A DNA stretch of 42,707 bases from Legionella moravica DSM 19234 (GTDB lineage Bacteria > Pseudomonadota > Gammaproteobacteria > Legionellales > Legionellaceae): contig NZ_AUHS01000030.1 of assembly GCF_000423305.1 (NCBI RefSeq), positions 1 to 42,707 on the forward strand, in the 5' to 3' direction. The translations under genes and the position numbers were made by a program. Under the pieces are notes generated by a model. It worked only from the letters and a program-made list of their open reading frames with translations, had not been told where the DNA came from and made no database searches. This document shows positions 8,901 to 17,431 of this stretch, piece after piece; the first letter of the stretch is position 1; every line of letters begins with the position of its first letter.

Positions 8901-11900
8901 ATTGAATAAATTAATAACATGGGCAGATGCTTGCTGTTCAACAAAATGAATTCGATTTATCGATTCAGCCAGACTGACCTCAGACAATGGGTTTTTTTCA
9001 ACTCGGTTAAATCGTGAATAAAAATCAGAGCCTTGATAACAATCTGGTTTATTGATATTTATAAGGCCAAAAATCAGTGTTGTTTCAGGAACCGCAACTC
9101 CATCTGCACATCGTTTTTTATCCAAAAGACCATTAAATCGGACTAAATCTTCAACTGAAAACGTGTCGTAGTTCACAATCAAAATTGAAGGAAGACTGTT
9201 GTTATGACTTTTGATCAAAAAGTCGTAAAACGCGCCTCCAGGACCTCTTTGTAATGTACCTTGATGTCCATTGCGTTGAATAAAAGGAGCGGAGCAGATT
9301 AAATCCTGTGGAGAATGAGCATAATAAACCGAATAATTCCTGTTTTTTACGATTAGTTCCAAGGCAAGACGAAACGCATTAAGCGACTGAGTTGAACCAA
9401 ATTCAATCAGTGTATTTTTAATTCTGTCTCCTTGAATCAAGTACTCGCAATAATCCTGTGTTGACAGCATTTGCACAACTGGCCTATACCATGTTTTCAG
9501 TTCGTTCTTAAAATAATGTTTATTACCGGCTCCCCTCAAAACATCGTGCAATACATCGTATAAGCTGTGTTCAATTCCTCTTACCTGACAACCCAGTACA
9601 GGAGGAAAATCAATAGGAGCATTTAAGGCAGAGTAGCTTGGCAATTGACTTGTCAGGAGCTGAATGCATTCGCTTTTTTGTTGCGGGGTCAATAATTTCA
9701 CACTCTTGGTTAATAATCGCCGGTAATCAACAGGATGCTTTTGGATGAATTGTGCCAGTAATTGATGTGTTAATGTTGCAGCTCTTGGTGAAAATAATCC
9801 TTCATACCAGGCTGGAACACCCTTCATAGTTCTCAGTAAAATGCCCTGAAGAGCTTCAGGGCTGTATGCTTGGTCGGGGCCTAACAGTTGCAAAATATCT
9901 TGATAATTTGATGATTCACATAAACTCAGAAGTCCACCTTTTTGGATAAAAGCATCAGAATTTTCAATTTGGGGCACTAATAGTTCATTGACGGTTTCTA
10001 TCGACACCTGTGTTCCCAATGACCGTTTAATGTATTTTGCTAAATTATGACGGGGTACTGTTTGAGCACCTTCGATTGAATTGGGATCATAAAATTGCCA
10101 TTGATCTTTATCGATTCGTTTTATAGCGATAGCATGCCAGGGATTAAAAAGCCTGCATCCTGATTTAAGAAATGAATTAAAAGAATCTATTTTTTGCTTT
10201 CGCTCCAGATTCTTGTTGCTGAATAACGAATGACTCACTTTATCTTCAGATCTAAGCGGCTCCAGGATAAAGTCCACCCAGTTATCACCATCCAGTTCAT
10301 GGATAGGAACAGAGGGTACACTTTGGTTCTCTATTTGCTCTAAATTAGCTCCAATAAAGGTTAAGGGTATGGCAGAAGATCTCCCAGACAGATGATTTTT
10401 TACCAACTCCCAAAGCAATTCAAATTGTTCAATTAAAACCTGATTCAACGAGGATAAAGTACCATCCCATTGCAATATCCTCGCTTCAAACTGTTTAAAT
10501 TCTGAAAAATGTAACTGAGTAAATAACTGGGTTAAGGGCGTACATATTCCATCCATTATTTTAGGAATAAAAACAACATCCTTTTGTTTTAATGTAAGGT
10601 ACTGCGCTAATTGTTGAACGATCATGGACTGGCTTAATGAACCGTTCGGTTTAGTGTATTGAAAAATATAGTCTTTAGCTGTTGGAGTGTGATTTAAAAA
10701 GGACCGATAATTATGAAAAGAAATTGACTGTTGATAGAGAGTCCGTTCTGGTTCAGAAGATTGGGACGCCTTCCTGTTACAAGTAAGAAATTTTACAGAA
10801 ACCCCCATTCTGTTCATTTGCTCTATGTATACCAGAGGTCTGTAAGGATCCTCTTCCAATGTAATGGTCTTTAACTGGCTTAAAAAAGGAACAAGATGAA
10901 TAAGATTTTTCTCTATTGTCCGTGATGTTGCTTCGATGAGCGTGAGTGAGTGCAATCGAGAGAGGTTTTTAAATTTGGAATGATTTTGAAAGAAATGATT
11001 TTTTTTACCATCTGTTATTGAATAAAGCACTAAATATTGAATATTAGGAGCGCAAGCAAAAACGTTATTCAATTCATCCTCATTCAGAACACAATATCCC
11101 AAATGCAACATTTCCAGTTGGCTTAAAACAGGAAGATCGTCCGTACAGCCTGATAATGATAATGACTGAAGAGACATGCTCTTGAGGTTGGGATTGGTTA
11201 AAATCAAATGTTTTAATTCATCTGTTTTAAATCGTATATTACTCAGATGTATCTCATTGAGGTTTGATAGATTCCATTTCTTGATTTCATCATGACTCCC
11301 ACCTGCAGGATTGGAGTAGATAAAGCTTTTCAGTTCAGGGCAGCAAAGAACAAGCTCATTCAATATGCTCTTGGGCATAGTAACATCCCGTAAACTAAGC
11401 AGATTAATGCTCAAATTCTTTGGAGTAGAACCATCAAAAAGAGTACCCCCTTCTATTACTGATGAACTTAACTGGAGTATTTTTAGCTTTGGAAAAGAAA
11501 CAATGATTTGTTTATATTGCTGGGTAGTGATTCTGGAATTTATGATCTCAATTGAAGTCAGGTTTTTATTAAAGGATTCAAACAGTTCCTCCTGATTTAG
11601 ATTATCTATTGAAACGTTCTCCAAATTCGGAGCAGCCGCCATTAAATGACGAATGCTCTCGCTACTGGCTATTCTCCTTATTGCAAATACCATTAATTCT
11701 GGCATTACGGGAAGAGGAGCAGTTATTGGTTTTATTCTATCATCACAGCCTAAGAAAGTGATAGAAGGTGCCAAACGTTGATATTCTGGATTATGAAAAC
11801 AAATATGTATCGGCTTCATATTAATGCTGAGATCGGGAAACCTCTTGAGAATCTCCTGAACTAGCAGGTTATTTTGCACATTTTGCTTATAAACAATCAA

Positions 11901-12497
11901 TTGTTGTAACGAAGGTTGCGTAATCCTGATAAAAGAAAAGAAGGGGTCGTGCAAGTGTAAAGGAAGACGACGAAAATAATTAATATCTAAACGACGTATC
12001 GACGGCACCGCATCCTGCTCAATAAGACACGAAATCCAGTGATCATCCAGTACAAACAATTCATCGATAGAACACCCCAGCATGATGCTCGATTCATTAA
12101 GAATCTTATTTACATGAGTAAAGCTTTGCTTTGTATTGTGTCGTTCATCCAAAAAATGACCAAGATTAGATTGAGTTACTACTTGTAACGAATCTTTATG
12201 CCGAAAATATAAAGTAAATCCTTGGTCGAGGAGCTCATTGAATGCTTCTTTCACGATCCGGGTTTTTCTCTCAGTCCAATATGAAATGGTCCAATCCTGG
12301 ACAATGAGTTTTTTCTGTTTTTTAACCTGTTTGATTGGCTTTATCCAATAAGCGTCCTGGCATTCAATCAAACGCATAACAGACAAATTTCCAGTAGGTG
12401 TTCGTGTATACTCCGGACTTTGCTGGGTTTGAGTATAATAGAACTCATTAGGTATCAAATTCTTAATGTTCAACTCCGCAATACAATATACGAGCAC
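5973..12497 (-). CDS. 2174-aa LRR / papain-like signature / double AAA+ ATPase protein, putative effector
   Basis: One intact minus-strand frame. Residues about 265-570 hold irregular leucine-rich repeats of the LxxLxLxxxxL type, about 25-30 aa apart. Residues about 640-830 contain a papain-fold-like signature: C652 in DGICTPLTQLF, H788 in NPWHAIAI and D804/N806 in WQFYDPN, reminiscent of YopT/C58-type peptidases. Residues 1290-1560 are unassigned. Two AAA+ modules follow: Walker A GFSGAGKT (1625-1632) with Walker B YLFLDE (1667-1672), and Walker A GDPGLGKS (1907-1914) with Walker B IVVIDE (1967-1972), sensor GTQNP (2006-2010) and paired Arg 2025-2026. They look most like MoxR/midasin-type AAA_5 domains. 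The tail has basic clusters (about 2103-2120, 2159-2162) and nine consecutive serines (2133-2141). The start is GTG at 12497 without a clear ribosome-binding site; an internal ATG at codon 41 is an alternative. I do not recognise a named protein. Secretion by Dot/Icm and protease activity are inference. Confidence 0.85.
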   Translation of the reverse strand: MLVYCIAELNIKNLIPNEFYYTQTQQSPEYTRTPTGNLSVMRLIECQDAYWIKPIKQVKKQKKLIVQDWTISYWTERKTRIVKEAFNELLDQGFTLYFRHKDSLQVVTQSNLGHFLDERHNTKQSFTHVNKILNESSIMLGCSIDELFVLDDHWISCLIEQDAVPSIRRLDINYFRRLPLHLHDPFFSFIRITQPSLQQLIVYKQNVQNNLLVQEILKRFPDLSINMKPIHICFHNPEYQRLAPSITFLGCDDRIKPITAPLPVMPELMVFAIRRIASSESIRHLMAAAPNLENVSIDNLNQEELFESFNKNLTSIEIINSRITTQQYKQIIVSFPKLKILQLSSSVIEGGTLFDGSTPKNLSINLLSLRDVTMPKSILNELVLCCPELKSFIYSNPAGGSHDEIKKWNLSNLNEIHLSNIRFKTDELKHLILTNPNLKSMSLQSLSLSGCTDDLPVLSQLEMLHLGYCVLNEDELNNVFACAPNIQYLVLYSITDGKKNHFFQNHSKFKNLSRLHSLTLIEATSRTIEKNLIHLVPFLSQLKTITLEEDPYRPLVYIEQMNRMGVSVKFLTCNRKASQSSEPERTLYQQSISFHNYRSFLNHTPTAKDYIFQYTKPNGSLSQSMIVQQLAQYLTLKQKDVVFIPKIMDGICTPLTQLFTQLHFSEFKQFEARILQWDGTLSSLNQVLIEQFELLWELVKNHLSGRSSAIPLTFIGANLEQIENQSVPSVPIHELDGDNWVDFILEPLRSEDKVSHSLFSNKNLERKQKIDSFNSFLKSGCRLFNPWHAIAIKRIDKDQWQFYDPNSIEGAQTVPRHNLAKYIKRSLGTQVSIETVNELLVPQIENSDAFIQKGGLLSLCESSNYQDILQLLGPDQAYSPEALQGILLRTMKGVPAWYEGLFSPRAATLTHQLLAQFIQKHPVDYRRLLTKSVKLLTPQQKSECIQLLTSQLPSYSALNAPIDFPPVLGCQVRGIEHSLYDVLHDVLRGAGNKHYFKNELKTWYRPVVQMLSTQDYCEYLIQGDRIKNTLIEFGSTQSLNAFRLALELIVKNRNYSVYYAHSPQDLICSAPFIQRNGHQGTLQRGPGGAFYDFLIKSHNNSLPSILIVNYDTFSVEDLVRFNGLLDKKRCADGVAVPETTLIFGLININKPDCYQGSDFYSRFNRVEKNPLSEVSLAESINRIHFVEQQASAHVINLFNSSDWKQLLLGSWVLEGTRLRFKEGALAHLEGTIIELRNAPWNHDEFKLFWQAACYPGATHFPGSNLPIPYNLQLIESNGYDLSGFMHRCSITNTSLSSQVSDDSSVEHSDLTILNSYSLYKYFNHYQFSDEYQSLVLKPGLIETNQGGALSVCLTHTISVDEWARLLTECECYQVYLYVSISPGVVLPDEFHVSVETLSSVTTPWVERQEVHTEVIVSNDPDYTQALILSFQPDCLVLDVSELSSADLLERLSGSLNKDTLEFQFSRQPSFLKDTLKNNKRILLKGTCSQELEQQLASLLMQRQLLESAPGQLILLTQNENSFQFMPRTTHKVSADDLRAFFGSLPHDGISDTFITLRARRRYRLAFPEMDSKQAWAGINNLEPQSLKLKELNPLTSAKEVMNYDDDRQQRIRALLCHSPYVLLTGFSGAGKTTFVLNELVRNGEKLYVGFDQIKNWIDDNETDDYRYLFLDEVNLEGSQLSVFEGLFNEPPALLIDGEIKVLSSRHKLICAANPLSYGGERRVPAFFMRHGNALVFDPLPTALLYEKIIKPVFAAHHYSMPQIEQLSKQFLELYRFLVECSSTDILISPRELQMMALLTLNYLRNNPEVDPEQVAAHYAYTLGEPLVPEQHQAEFHERFKPITPLIIKASHQQYDGGSRKVKFQITPSRYPAHQLLTDLLSLHEFRKTQAVNDEQRYGGLGGIIFEGDPGLGKSELVFETLIEQGFREAEADIEYQEGEAVFYKIPVSMDVAEKESLLLKAFNQGAIVVIDEINSSTMLERLLNSLLMGSDLNGNRPTRPGFMLIGTQNPNTMAGRRTLGNALSRRMITLTLSDYPAEEIQFILEQKGYGNQTAYDLTAAFKKNQHLAAEKELTPRPTFRDLMMFAKKFKKANPTLQNNSSAKRSYIDNRLSQESVKRIKHDIPASAQGTEASSSSSSSSSAVSSYGLFQPANNSLNCKRTRTMVAAVKEPRSL

Positions 12498-12656
12498 AAT
12501 GCGCTCTATTTTAACCGAGGTACTAAATCAATTCAAATCGACATTAATTTGTTCATTATTTTGCCCGTCATTGATGCTTGTATGTACCAATAAACGGCTC
12601 AATAGCCTTTTTTTTAAAAAAAAGCCGCACAACTGATTATATTTTATACAGACAAT

Positions 12657-12665
12657 TGGTATAAT
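12657..12665 (+). promoter_or_regulatory. Extended -10 promoter for the GNAT gene
   Basis: TTGGTATAAT gives a perfect TATAAT (12660-12665) with the upstream TG of an extended -10 element. It lies 30 bases before the GNAT start codon and no strong -35 is visible. Position and match make it the best promoter candidate in the 198-base divergent gap. Confidence 0.5.
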
Positions 12666-12695
12666 GAATTAATTATTCTAATTATCGAGTTAAAA

Positions 12696-13253
12696 ATGCT
12701 TTTATTCAGTACAGCAAAACCAAGGGTAACCTTCAAAACGTTAAATCAGGTAAATCCTGATTCATTTGGGCCTTGTTTAGAATTGGTCACCAAATGGTTT
12801 ACACAGGAGTGGGGTTACATTCATGACAAAGTTGGCGGCACATATAAAGAACTCGAACAAGCCATTGAAGATCGTATGCAATACCTGACAGAAAATGCGG
12901 ATCGAATCCATTTGGCGTTTTATGACGAACTTGTTGTTGGCGCATTTCGAATAGAGAATAAAGAATTTGTAAACGAACTGCTAGAAGATCAAGCCAATAA
13001 TGGGTGGCAAGATAAGCTAAAAACGAATGAAATATGGTTCATCTATGTCGATCCAATGTCTCGTGGTTTAGGTGTTGGACGTCAAATTGTCCAGGAAATT
13101 AAATGCCTTTCCGGACAAGAGAACGCTAGTATTGTTTTACTGGAGACCTTAAAACCTAATTTAAATCGCTTATACACCTCTGAAGGTGCGGAGCATATAT
13201 GTGACAATGCTCTGGATAGCAATCCTACTGAAGTACTAAGAATAAAACTGTAA
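12696..13253 (+). CDS. GNAT family N-acetyltransferase
   Basis: A 185-aa protein with the GNAT acetyl-CoA-binding signature RGLGVGRQIV (about 124-133) after the beta-strand IWFIYVDP, and a terminal strand VLLETL followed by NLNRLYTSEGAEH, the usual end of the fold. The family transfers an acetyl group from acetyl-CoA to an amine; the substrate cannot be told from sequence. It is divergent from the 2174-aa gene and convergent with flgL, ending 29 bases from the flgL stop. No signal peptide, so probably cytoplasmic. A run of T8A8 lies in the upstream gap. Confidence 0.85.
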   Translation: MLLFSTAKPRVTFKTLNQVNPDSFGPCLELVTKWFTQEWGYIHDKVGGTYKELEQAIEDRMQYLTENADRIHLAFYDELVVGAFRIENKEFVNELLEDQANNGWQDKLKTNEIWFIYVDPMSRGLGVGRQIVQEIKCLSGQENASIVLLETLKPNLNRLYTSEGAEHICDNALDSNPTEVLRIKL

Positions 13254-13281
13254 TATACACTCAGATTCAGAGGAATATAAA

Positions 13282-14517
13282 TTAAATATAATTAAACAGC
13301 GTTAATCCTTGAATTCGGACGAAACTTTGTTGTGCAATCTGTAAATTCAGGACTTGAATGTTAAATTGTGTTGCTACTTCTATAGGATCGATTTCCCGAA
13401 GCAATTTTAAGGCTGCTTCACTGGTATCGAGTAAAGTTTTATTCGCATTATCAGCACTGTCTAATTGATTGAGACGAGCACCCAAGTCGGCCTGAATTTC
13501 AGAAATATGAGAAAACGCAGCATCTAACTGAGCCAATAATTGATTGTTTTCAGTTTTTGTCGCTGCTTTTTCAACCGGTGTTTTATAAGGTTGATTTAAA
13601 TTCGTTATCATCCGTTGAACGGTGGAAAACATCGATTCATTCTGGGCCGGAGCAATTTCGAAAGCATCACCAGCCTGAGGCGCACCCGTTATCGTCATAT
13701 CCATACCATTAAAGGAAATTACAGATCCCTCATTATATAAAGGAGCATCATCAGGTAATCCTGTTGGTGGAATAACATTCCCGCTTGCCGCACCACTAAC
13801 CATAACGACTAAATTACCTTGAGTGTTGAGAGCAAAACTCATCGTATAAGTATCGGATACGTAAGCAAGTGGATCAACGACTGAACCCGTGCTGACTACC
13901 CCCGTGCCCGTATTGGGAGTAGCAGTTTGTTTTACTGTAAACGTACCATTACCATTGGGTATACGCATAAACACATTATCACCAGTGTCGTTCATGGCTA
14001 CTTGCAGGCTATGAGTCACAGCCTGAAATCGCTGAGTACTGTCGCCATTATATACAAACTGTCCTGAGGAGTTTATAGAAATGGGCTGAACAAACGACTT
14101 TCCTCCACTGAACATGTAATTACCGTTAGAATCCTTTGTATTGGCATAATCCTGGAGCTGACCCAAAAGGTTTTTAGTTTCAACTGATAATGCTTTTCTA
14201 TCCTCTTCAGACATTGCATCATTACCTGCCTGAATTTGGATTTCTCTCAAACGATTTAAGGAATGAATGGCATCAGTTAATATTCCCTCTTCCAAGCTAA
14301 GAGCACTTTCCGCAGACTGCCTATTTTTTTGCAATAATTCTGTAGCGCCTATACGATGATTCATTAATTCAATTTGAGATGAAGCTACCGGATCATCCGA
14401 TGGTGATTGAACTTTTAGGCCACTGGATTGCTGGCCTTGCAATTTCATTACTCTTGATTGCAAATCCAATAAATTATTTAACCCGGTTTGATACATTTGA
14501 TTGGTAGAAATTCTCAT
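13282..14517 (-). CDS. flgL: Flagellar hook-filament junction protein FlgL (HAP3)
   Basis: A 411-aa protein beginning MRISTNQMYQTGLNNLLDLQ, the flagellin-like N-terminal helix of FlgL, and ending with the matching C-terminal helix (NIQVLNLQIAQQSFVRIQGL). The variable middle (about 160-290) carries the outer domain. FlgL joins the hook-associated protein FlgK to the flagellin filament outside the cell. GAGG is placed six bases before the ATG, overlapping the flgK stop codon (TGAGGTGATAAATG), so it is probably translationally coupled to flgK. It is the last gene of the flg run and convergent with the GNAT gene. Family length is about 300-420 aa, so this is intact. Confidence 0.97.
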   Translation of the reverse strand: MRISTNQMYQTGLNNLLDLQSRVMKLQGQQSSGLKVQSPSDDPVASSQIELMNHRIGATELLQKNRQSAESALSLEEGILTDAIHSLNRLREIQIQAGNDAMSEEDRKALSVETKNLLGQLQDYANTKDSNGNYMFSGGKSFVQPISINSSGQFVYNGDSTQRFQAVTHSLQVAMNDTGDNVFMRIPNGNGTFTVKQTATPNTGTGVVSTGSVVDPLAYVSDTYTMSFALNTQGNLVVMVSGAASGNVIPPTGLPDDAPLYNEGSVISFNGMDMTITGAPQAGDAFEIAPAQNESMFSTVQRMITNLNQPYKTPVEKAATKTENNQLLAQLDAAFSHISEIQADLGARLNQLDSADNANKTLLDTSEAALKLLREIDPIEVATQFNIQVLNLQIAQQSFVRIQGLTLFNYI

Positions 14518-14520
14518 TTA

Positions 14521-16467
14521 TCACCTCACCATATCGAACAACATGCTCATCATCTGATTGGATATTTCCAAAAGCTTCCCGGCTGCTTCATAGGCCTGTT
14601 TAAATTTAAGGAGATTCACTCCTTCCTCATCCTGGTTCACACCGCTTTTACTTTGCCAAAAATCCAGCGCTTGTTTATGTAATACATCGGCAGATTCAGA
14701 ACTTAGTTGAGCTTGTTTGGTTTGTCCGCCAACTTCTGCCAATAAATTGGCATATCGGTCAAAAAGACTTTCAGTACCATTGGATAAAAATTTGTCCTGC
14801 TGGATATTGGATAAGCTTAAACCATTACGGTTATCACCCGCTGAGCCTGAATTATAATTAGCAGTAAATTGATCACCTGATTTAGGAATACCCGATACCA
14901 CTACAGAATAAGATGGGTTTACACTATCAGGTATCTGAATCGTATTATTGGTATTGGGTACAAAAGCAACTGGACCTGTTGTGATACTGTCCGTTACATT
15001 GACCAGGTTGTATTGTGTGTCCGAGATAAATTCAATTCGGTACTCTTTACTAACTCCTGTAGTGTTGTATACCGTTCCTAAAGCAATTTGCCCCTGCCCT
15101 GTATTATTCAGTGAGGCTTGGGTGCTTACAGATGATGCCAGGGCTATTTCGCGTGGATCATTAATTTGCAAAGCCAAATCTCGCCCAGCTCCACGAGTTG
15201 GAATTAAGGTAAAGCGATCGTTATCAGAAAGATGTGTCGTATCATCAACTGTGATCGTCATGCCCTCAAAAACCAGTTGCCCTGCTGGTGGAGCAGGTGG
15301 TGTATTTGTCCAGTTTAAGAGCGTAGAAGTTCCATCGGATTTACGAGTTACTCGTACCTCATTCGTCAAAGCATCGGTGACAACCAAATCGTAATCACTC
15401 AGTTTTGTTTGTGAAATATCCGATATGGCCACTGATAAGATGCCTGTGCCTGTATTGGTTGATGGAGTGACAACCCGGTTTAGTTGTTGTGCAGAACTAT
15501 TATAATCAGTAAAAAAATCTTTACCGATTTGATTATTCAAATCCACGCCCAATTTATGTTGGGCATTAAAGGTTTGCGCCAAACCAATGGCCATTTGTCC
15601 TATCATTTGACTGGCCTGGCTAATCACTTCACTCTCATAATCCATTAATCCGCCAAGCATACCTGTAGTTAATCTCGAGGTAATATCAATTTGACCGGTT
15701 CCATTATCCAAATAAACCTTTGTTCCCGAAACAGTTGAATTTCCCGAACCTACAACCAAATCCCTTTGTTCTGTCCCTGACACCAACATATCACCAGTTG
15801 CAATTCCGACACTGATCGTGCCATCGCCTTGATCAAAAATAGACAAACTAGTGTATTGAGACAATTCTTTAAGCAACTCATCCCTTCTATCAAGTAATTC
15901 TGGTGTATCAGGGGTGCTCATCAACTGTTTATTTATAGCAGCAATGTCTGTCGTCAGTTGATTAATTTGTCGGACTGCACCTGAAATTTGAGCCGTTGAA
16001 TTCTGTTGATACTCATCCAGTTTGTTTTGTATGGAATTAAATTGTTGCACTAATAATTGGCTTTGTTTAATTGCCACACTTCTTGAGGAAATACTGTCAG
16101 GAGCACTGTTTAATTGGCCTAAAGCATCAAAAAACGACTGTAAAGAAGTAGAAATGCTCGTTCCATCCTGAGACAATAATTTATCTATTTGAATCGCTTG
16201 ATTATAGAAGGTATCAAATTGCGATTTAAGGCTTAAGGTAGATCTGACCTGTGAATTTGTAAATTGATCAACATTTCGGTCAATTGAGGCAACAAACACC
16301 CCGCTACCGATGTAAGAACCTGCAAAACGTTGAGAAGGCCCAGGAGTAAATTGAATAGTCTGCCGGGTATAACCTTTAGTAGTCGCATTGGTAATATTAT
16401 TTCCAGCGACTTGGAAGGCACGTTGGAATGCACTTAAGCCAGTATAAGCAATATTCAGTATGGACAT
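14521..16467 (-). CDS. flgK: Flagellar hook-associated protein FlgK (HAP1)
   Basis: A 648-aa protein with the FlgK N-terminus MSILNIAYTGLSAFQRAFQ followed by the rod/hook signature NNITNATTKGYTRQ, and a C-terminus with the conserved helix VNLLKFKQAYEAAGKLLEI that packs against the N-terminal helix in the axial structure. FlgK caps the hook and forms the first junction to the filament together with FlgL. GGGAG lies about ten bases upstream of the ATG. It follows flgJ by 43 bases and precedes flgL by three. No sigma-28 promoter was recognisable in the short flgJ-flgK gap. Length is within the range for gammaproteobacterial FlgK. Confidence 0.97.
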   Translation of the reverse strand: MSILNIAYTGLSAFQRAFQVAGNNITNATTKGYTRQTIQFTPGPSQRFAGSYIGSGVFVASIDRNVDQFTNSQVRSTLSLKSQFDTFYNQAIQIDKLLSQDGTSISTSLQSFFDALGQLNSAPDSISSRSVAIKQSQLLVQQFNSIQNKLDEYQQNSTAQISGAVRQINQLTTDIAAINKQLMSTPDTPELLDRRDELLKELSQYTSLSIFDQGDGTISVGIATGDMLVSGTEQRDLVVGSGNSTVSGTKVYLDNGTGQIDITSRLTTGMLGGLMDYESEVISQASQMIGQMAIGLAQTFNAQHKLGVDLNNQIGKDFFTDYNSSAQQLNRVVTPSTNTGTGILSVAISDISQTKLSDYDLVVTDALTNEVRVTRKSDGTSTLLNWTNTPPAPPAGQLVFEGMTITVDDTTHLSDNDRFTLIPTRGAGRDLALQINDPREIALASSVSTQASLNNTGQGQIALGTVYNTTGVSKEYRIEFISDTQYNLVNVTDSITTGPVAFVPNTNNTIQIPDSVNPSYSVVVSGIPKSGDQFTANYNSGSAGDNRNGLSLSNIQQDKFLSNGTESLFDRYANLLAEVGGQTKQAQLSSESADVLHKQALDFWQSKSGVNQDEEGVNLLKFKQAYEAAGKLLEISNQMMSMLFDMVR

Positions 16468-16510
16468 CTTCGTTCACTCCCTAGACTAATGCATTCAATT
16501 GTTCCAAGCG

Positions 16511-17407
16511 TTATACCTGATCTGCGAATCCACATCGTTGTATTGCCTGATTCAATTCGTCGCCATGATAAATAGACAGTATTTTACTTCCATAATTTGG
16601 ATCCGTTGCATATCCGGCTTTATGAAGCTCCTGGACATAGGCCTCTGGATCTCCCGCATTTGCCAGTGCATTCTGGTATCGCTCACTGCCTTTAATTAAT
16701 GAAACATAATCATTAAAACTGTGTTCAACAGACGGGTATTTGCGAAACGACGCACTCATATTAATAGGTGTATCGGCAATATACTCAGTTGTTTTAATTT
16801 TAACCGATTCAAACCCCTTACTGGATCCGGTTTTTACGTTAAATAAATTATTACTGCTAGACCCATCTGCATCCTTGGCTACAAATTTTCCCCAACCGGT
16901 TTCAAGAGCAGCTTGAGCGATAAGCACTTTAGGATCAAGTCCCATTAACGAGGCTGCCTGCTTGGCCATTGGCCAAATCGATTTAACAAAGTCATCAATG
17001 ACTGGCGTTTCTGTGCCCTTTTGTGCTTTAGAATCTACCGATCCGCTCAGTGGACGTAACGAATCAGTACTTCCTGTTTTCATGCTATCTGCTTGATTTC
17101 TGCCAACCGTACCTTCTAATTGTCTGGACAGCATAGCGGCTAAACCTACTCCACCTGAATCTGCTATATTTTTAGCATATTGCCCATCCAACATTTCCTG
17201 AAAAGTAGCTTCATTCTTGCCGCTGAAAGGACTGGACTCATCAAGAAAATGTTGTCCCATACGCATACTTTTCAGCATGGATTGCAAAAATATCCCTTCA
17301 AATTGCCTGGCAACTTCAGGTAAGGCCTTTTTTTCATCCTGATTAGCCTGGACTTTCAATTCATTCAAGCTTTGAAAATCACTGACAGCTATTCGATCTA
17401 TTTTCAT
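16511..17407 (-). CDS. flgJ: Peptidoglycan hydrolase / rod scaffold FlgJ
   Basis: A dual-domain FlgJ of 298 aa if translation starts at ATG 17407 (MKIDRIAVSD); AGGTG lies six bases upstream, and GTG 17416 or ATG 17413 are alternatives. The N-terminal third (about 30-100, with FEGIFLQSMLKSMR) is the rod-assembly scaffold domain. Residues about 140-298 form a glucosaminidase domain with the catalytic Glu in AQAALETGWG (about 169) and the NLFNVK motif. The enzyme opens the periplasmic peptidoglycan for the growing rod; it has no classical signal peptide because it is exported through the flagellar apparatus. The linker between the domains is Ser/Lys/Gly-rich and poorly conserved. It lies between flgI and flgK in the canonical order. 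Confidence 0.96.
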   Translation of the reverse strand: MKIDRIAVSDFQSLNELKVQANQDEKKALPEVARQFEGIFLQSMLKSMRMGQHFLDESSPFSGKNEATFQEMLDGQYAKNIADSGGVGLAAMLSRQLEGTVGRNQADSMKTGSTDSLRPLSGSVDSKAQKGTETPVIDDFVKSIWPMAKQAASLMGLDPKVLIAQAALETGWGKFVAKDADGSSSNNLFNVKTGSSKGFESVKIKTTEYIADTPINMSASFRKYPSVEHSFNDYVSLIKGSERYQNALANAGDPEAYVQELHKAGYATDPNYGSKILSIYHGDELNQAIQRCGFADQV

Positions 17408-17431
17408 TTCCATCACCTGTTCTATACATCT

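Noticed and set aside
12601..12628. T8A8 stretch before the GNAT gene as terminator of another gene
   Set aside because: No gene ends here; both neighbours start in this gap. It is more likely promoter-proximal AT-rich DNA.
14948..15394. A 148-codon plus-strand frame opposite flgK
   Set aside because: It lies entirely inside a well-supported flgK frame on the other strand and has no recognisable domain or ribosome-binding site.
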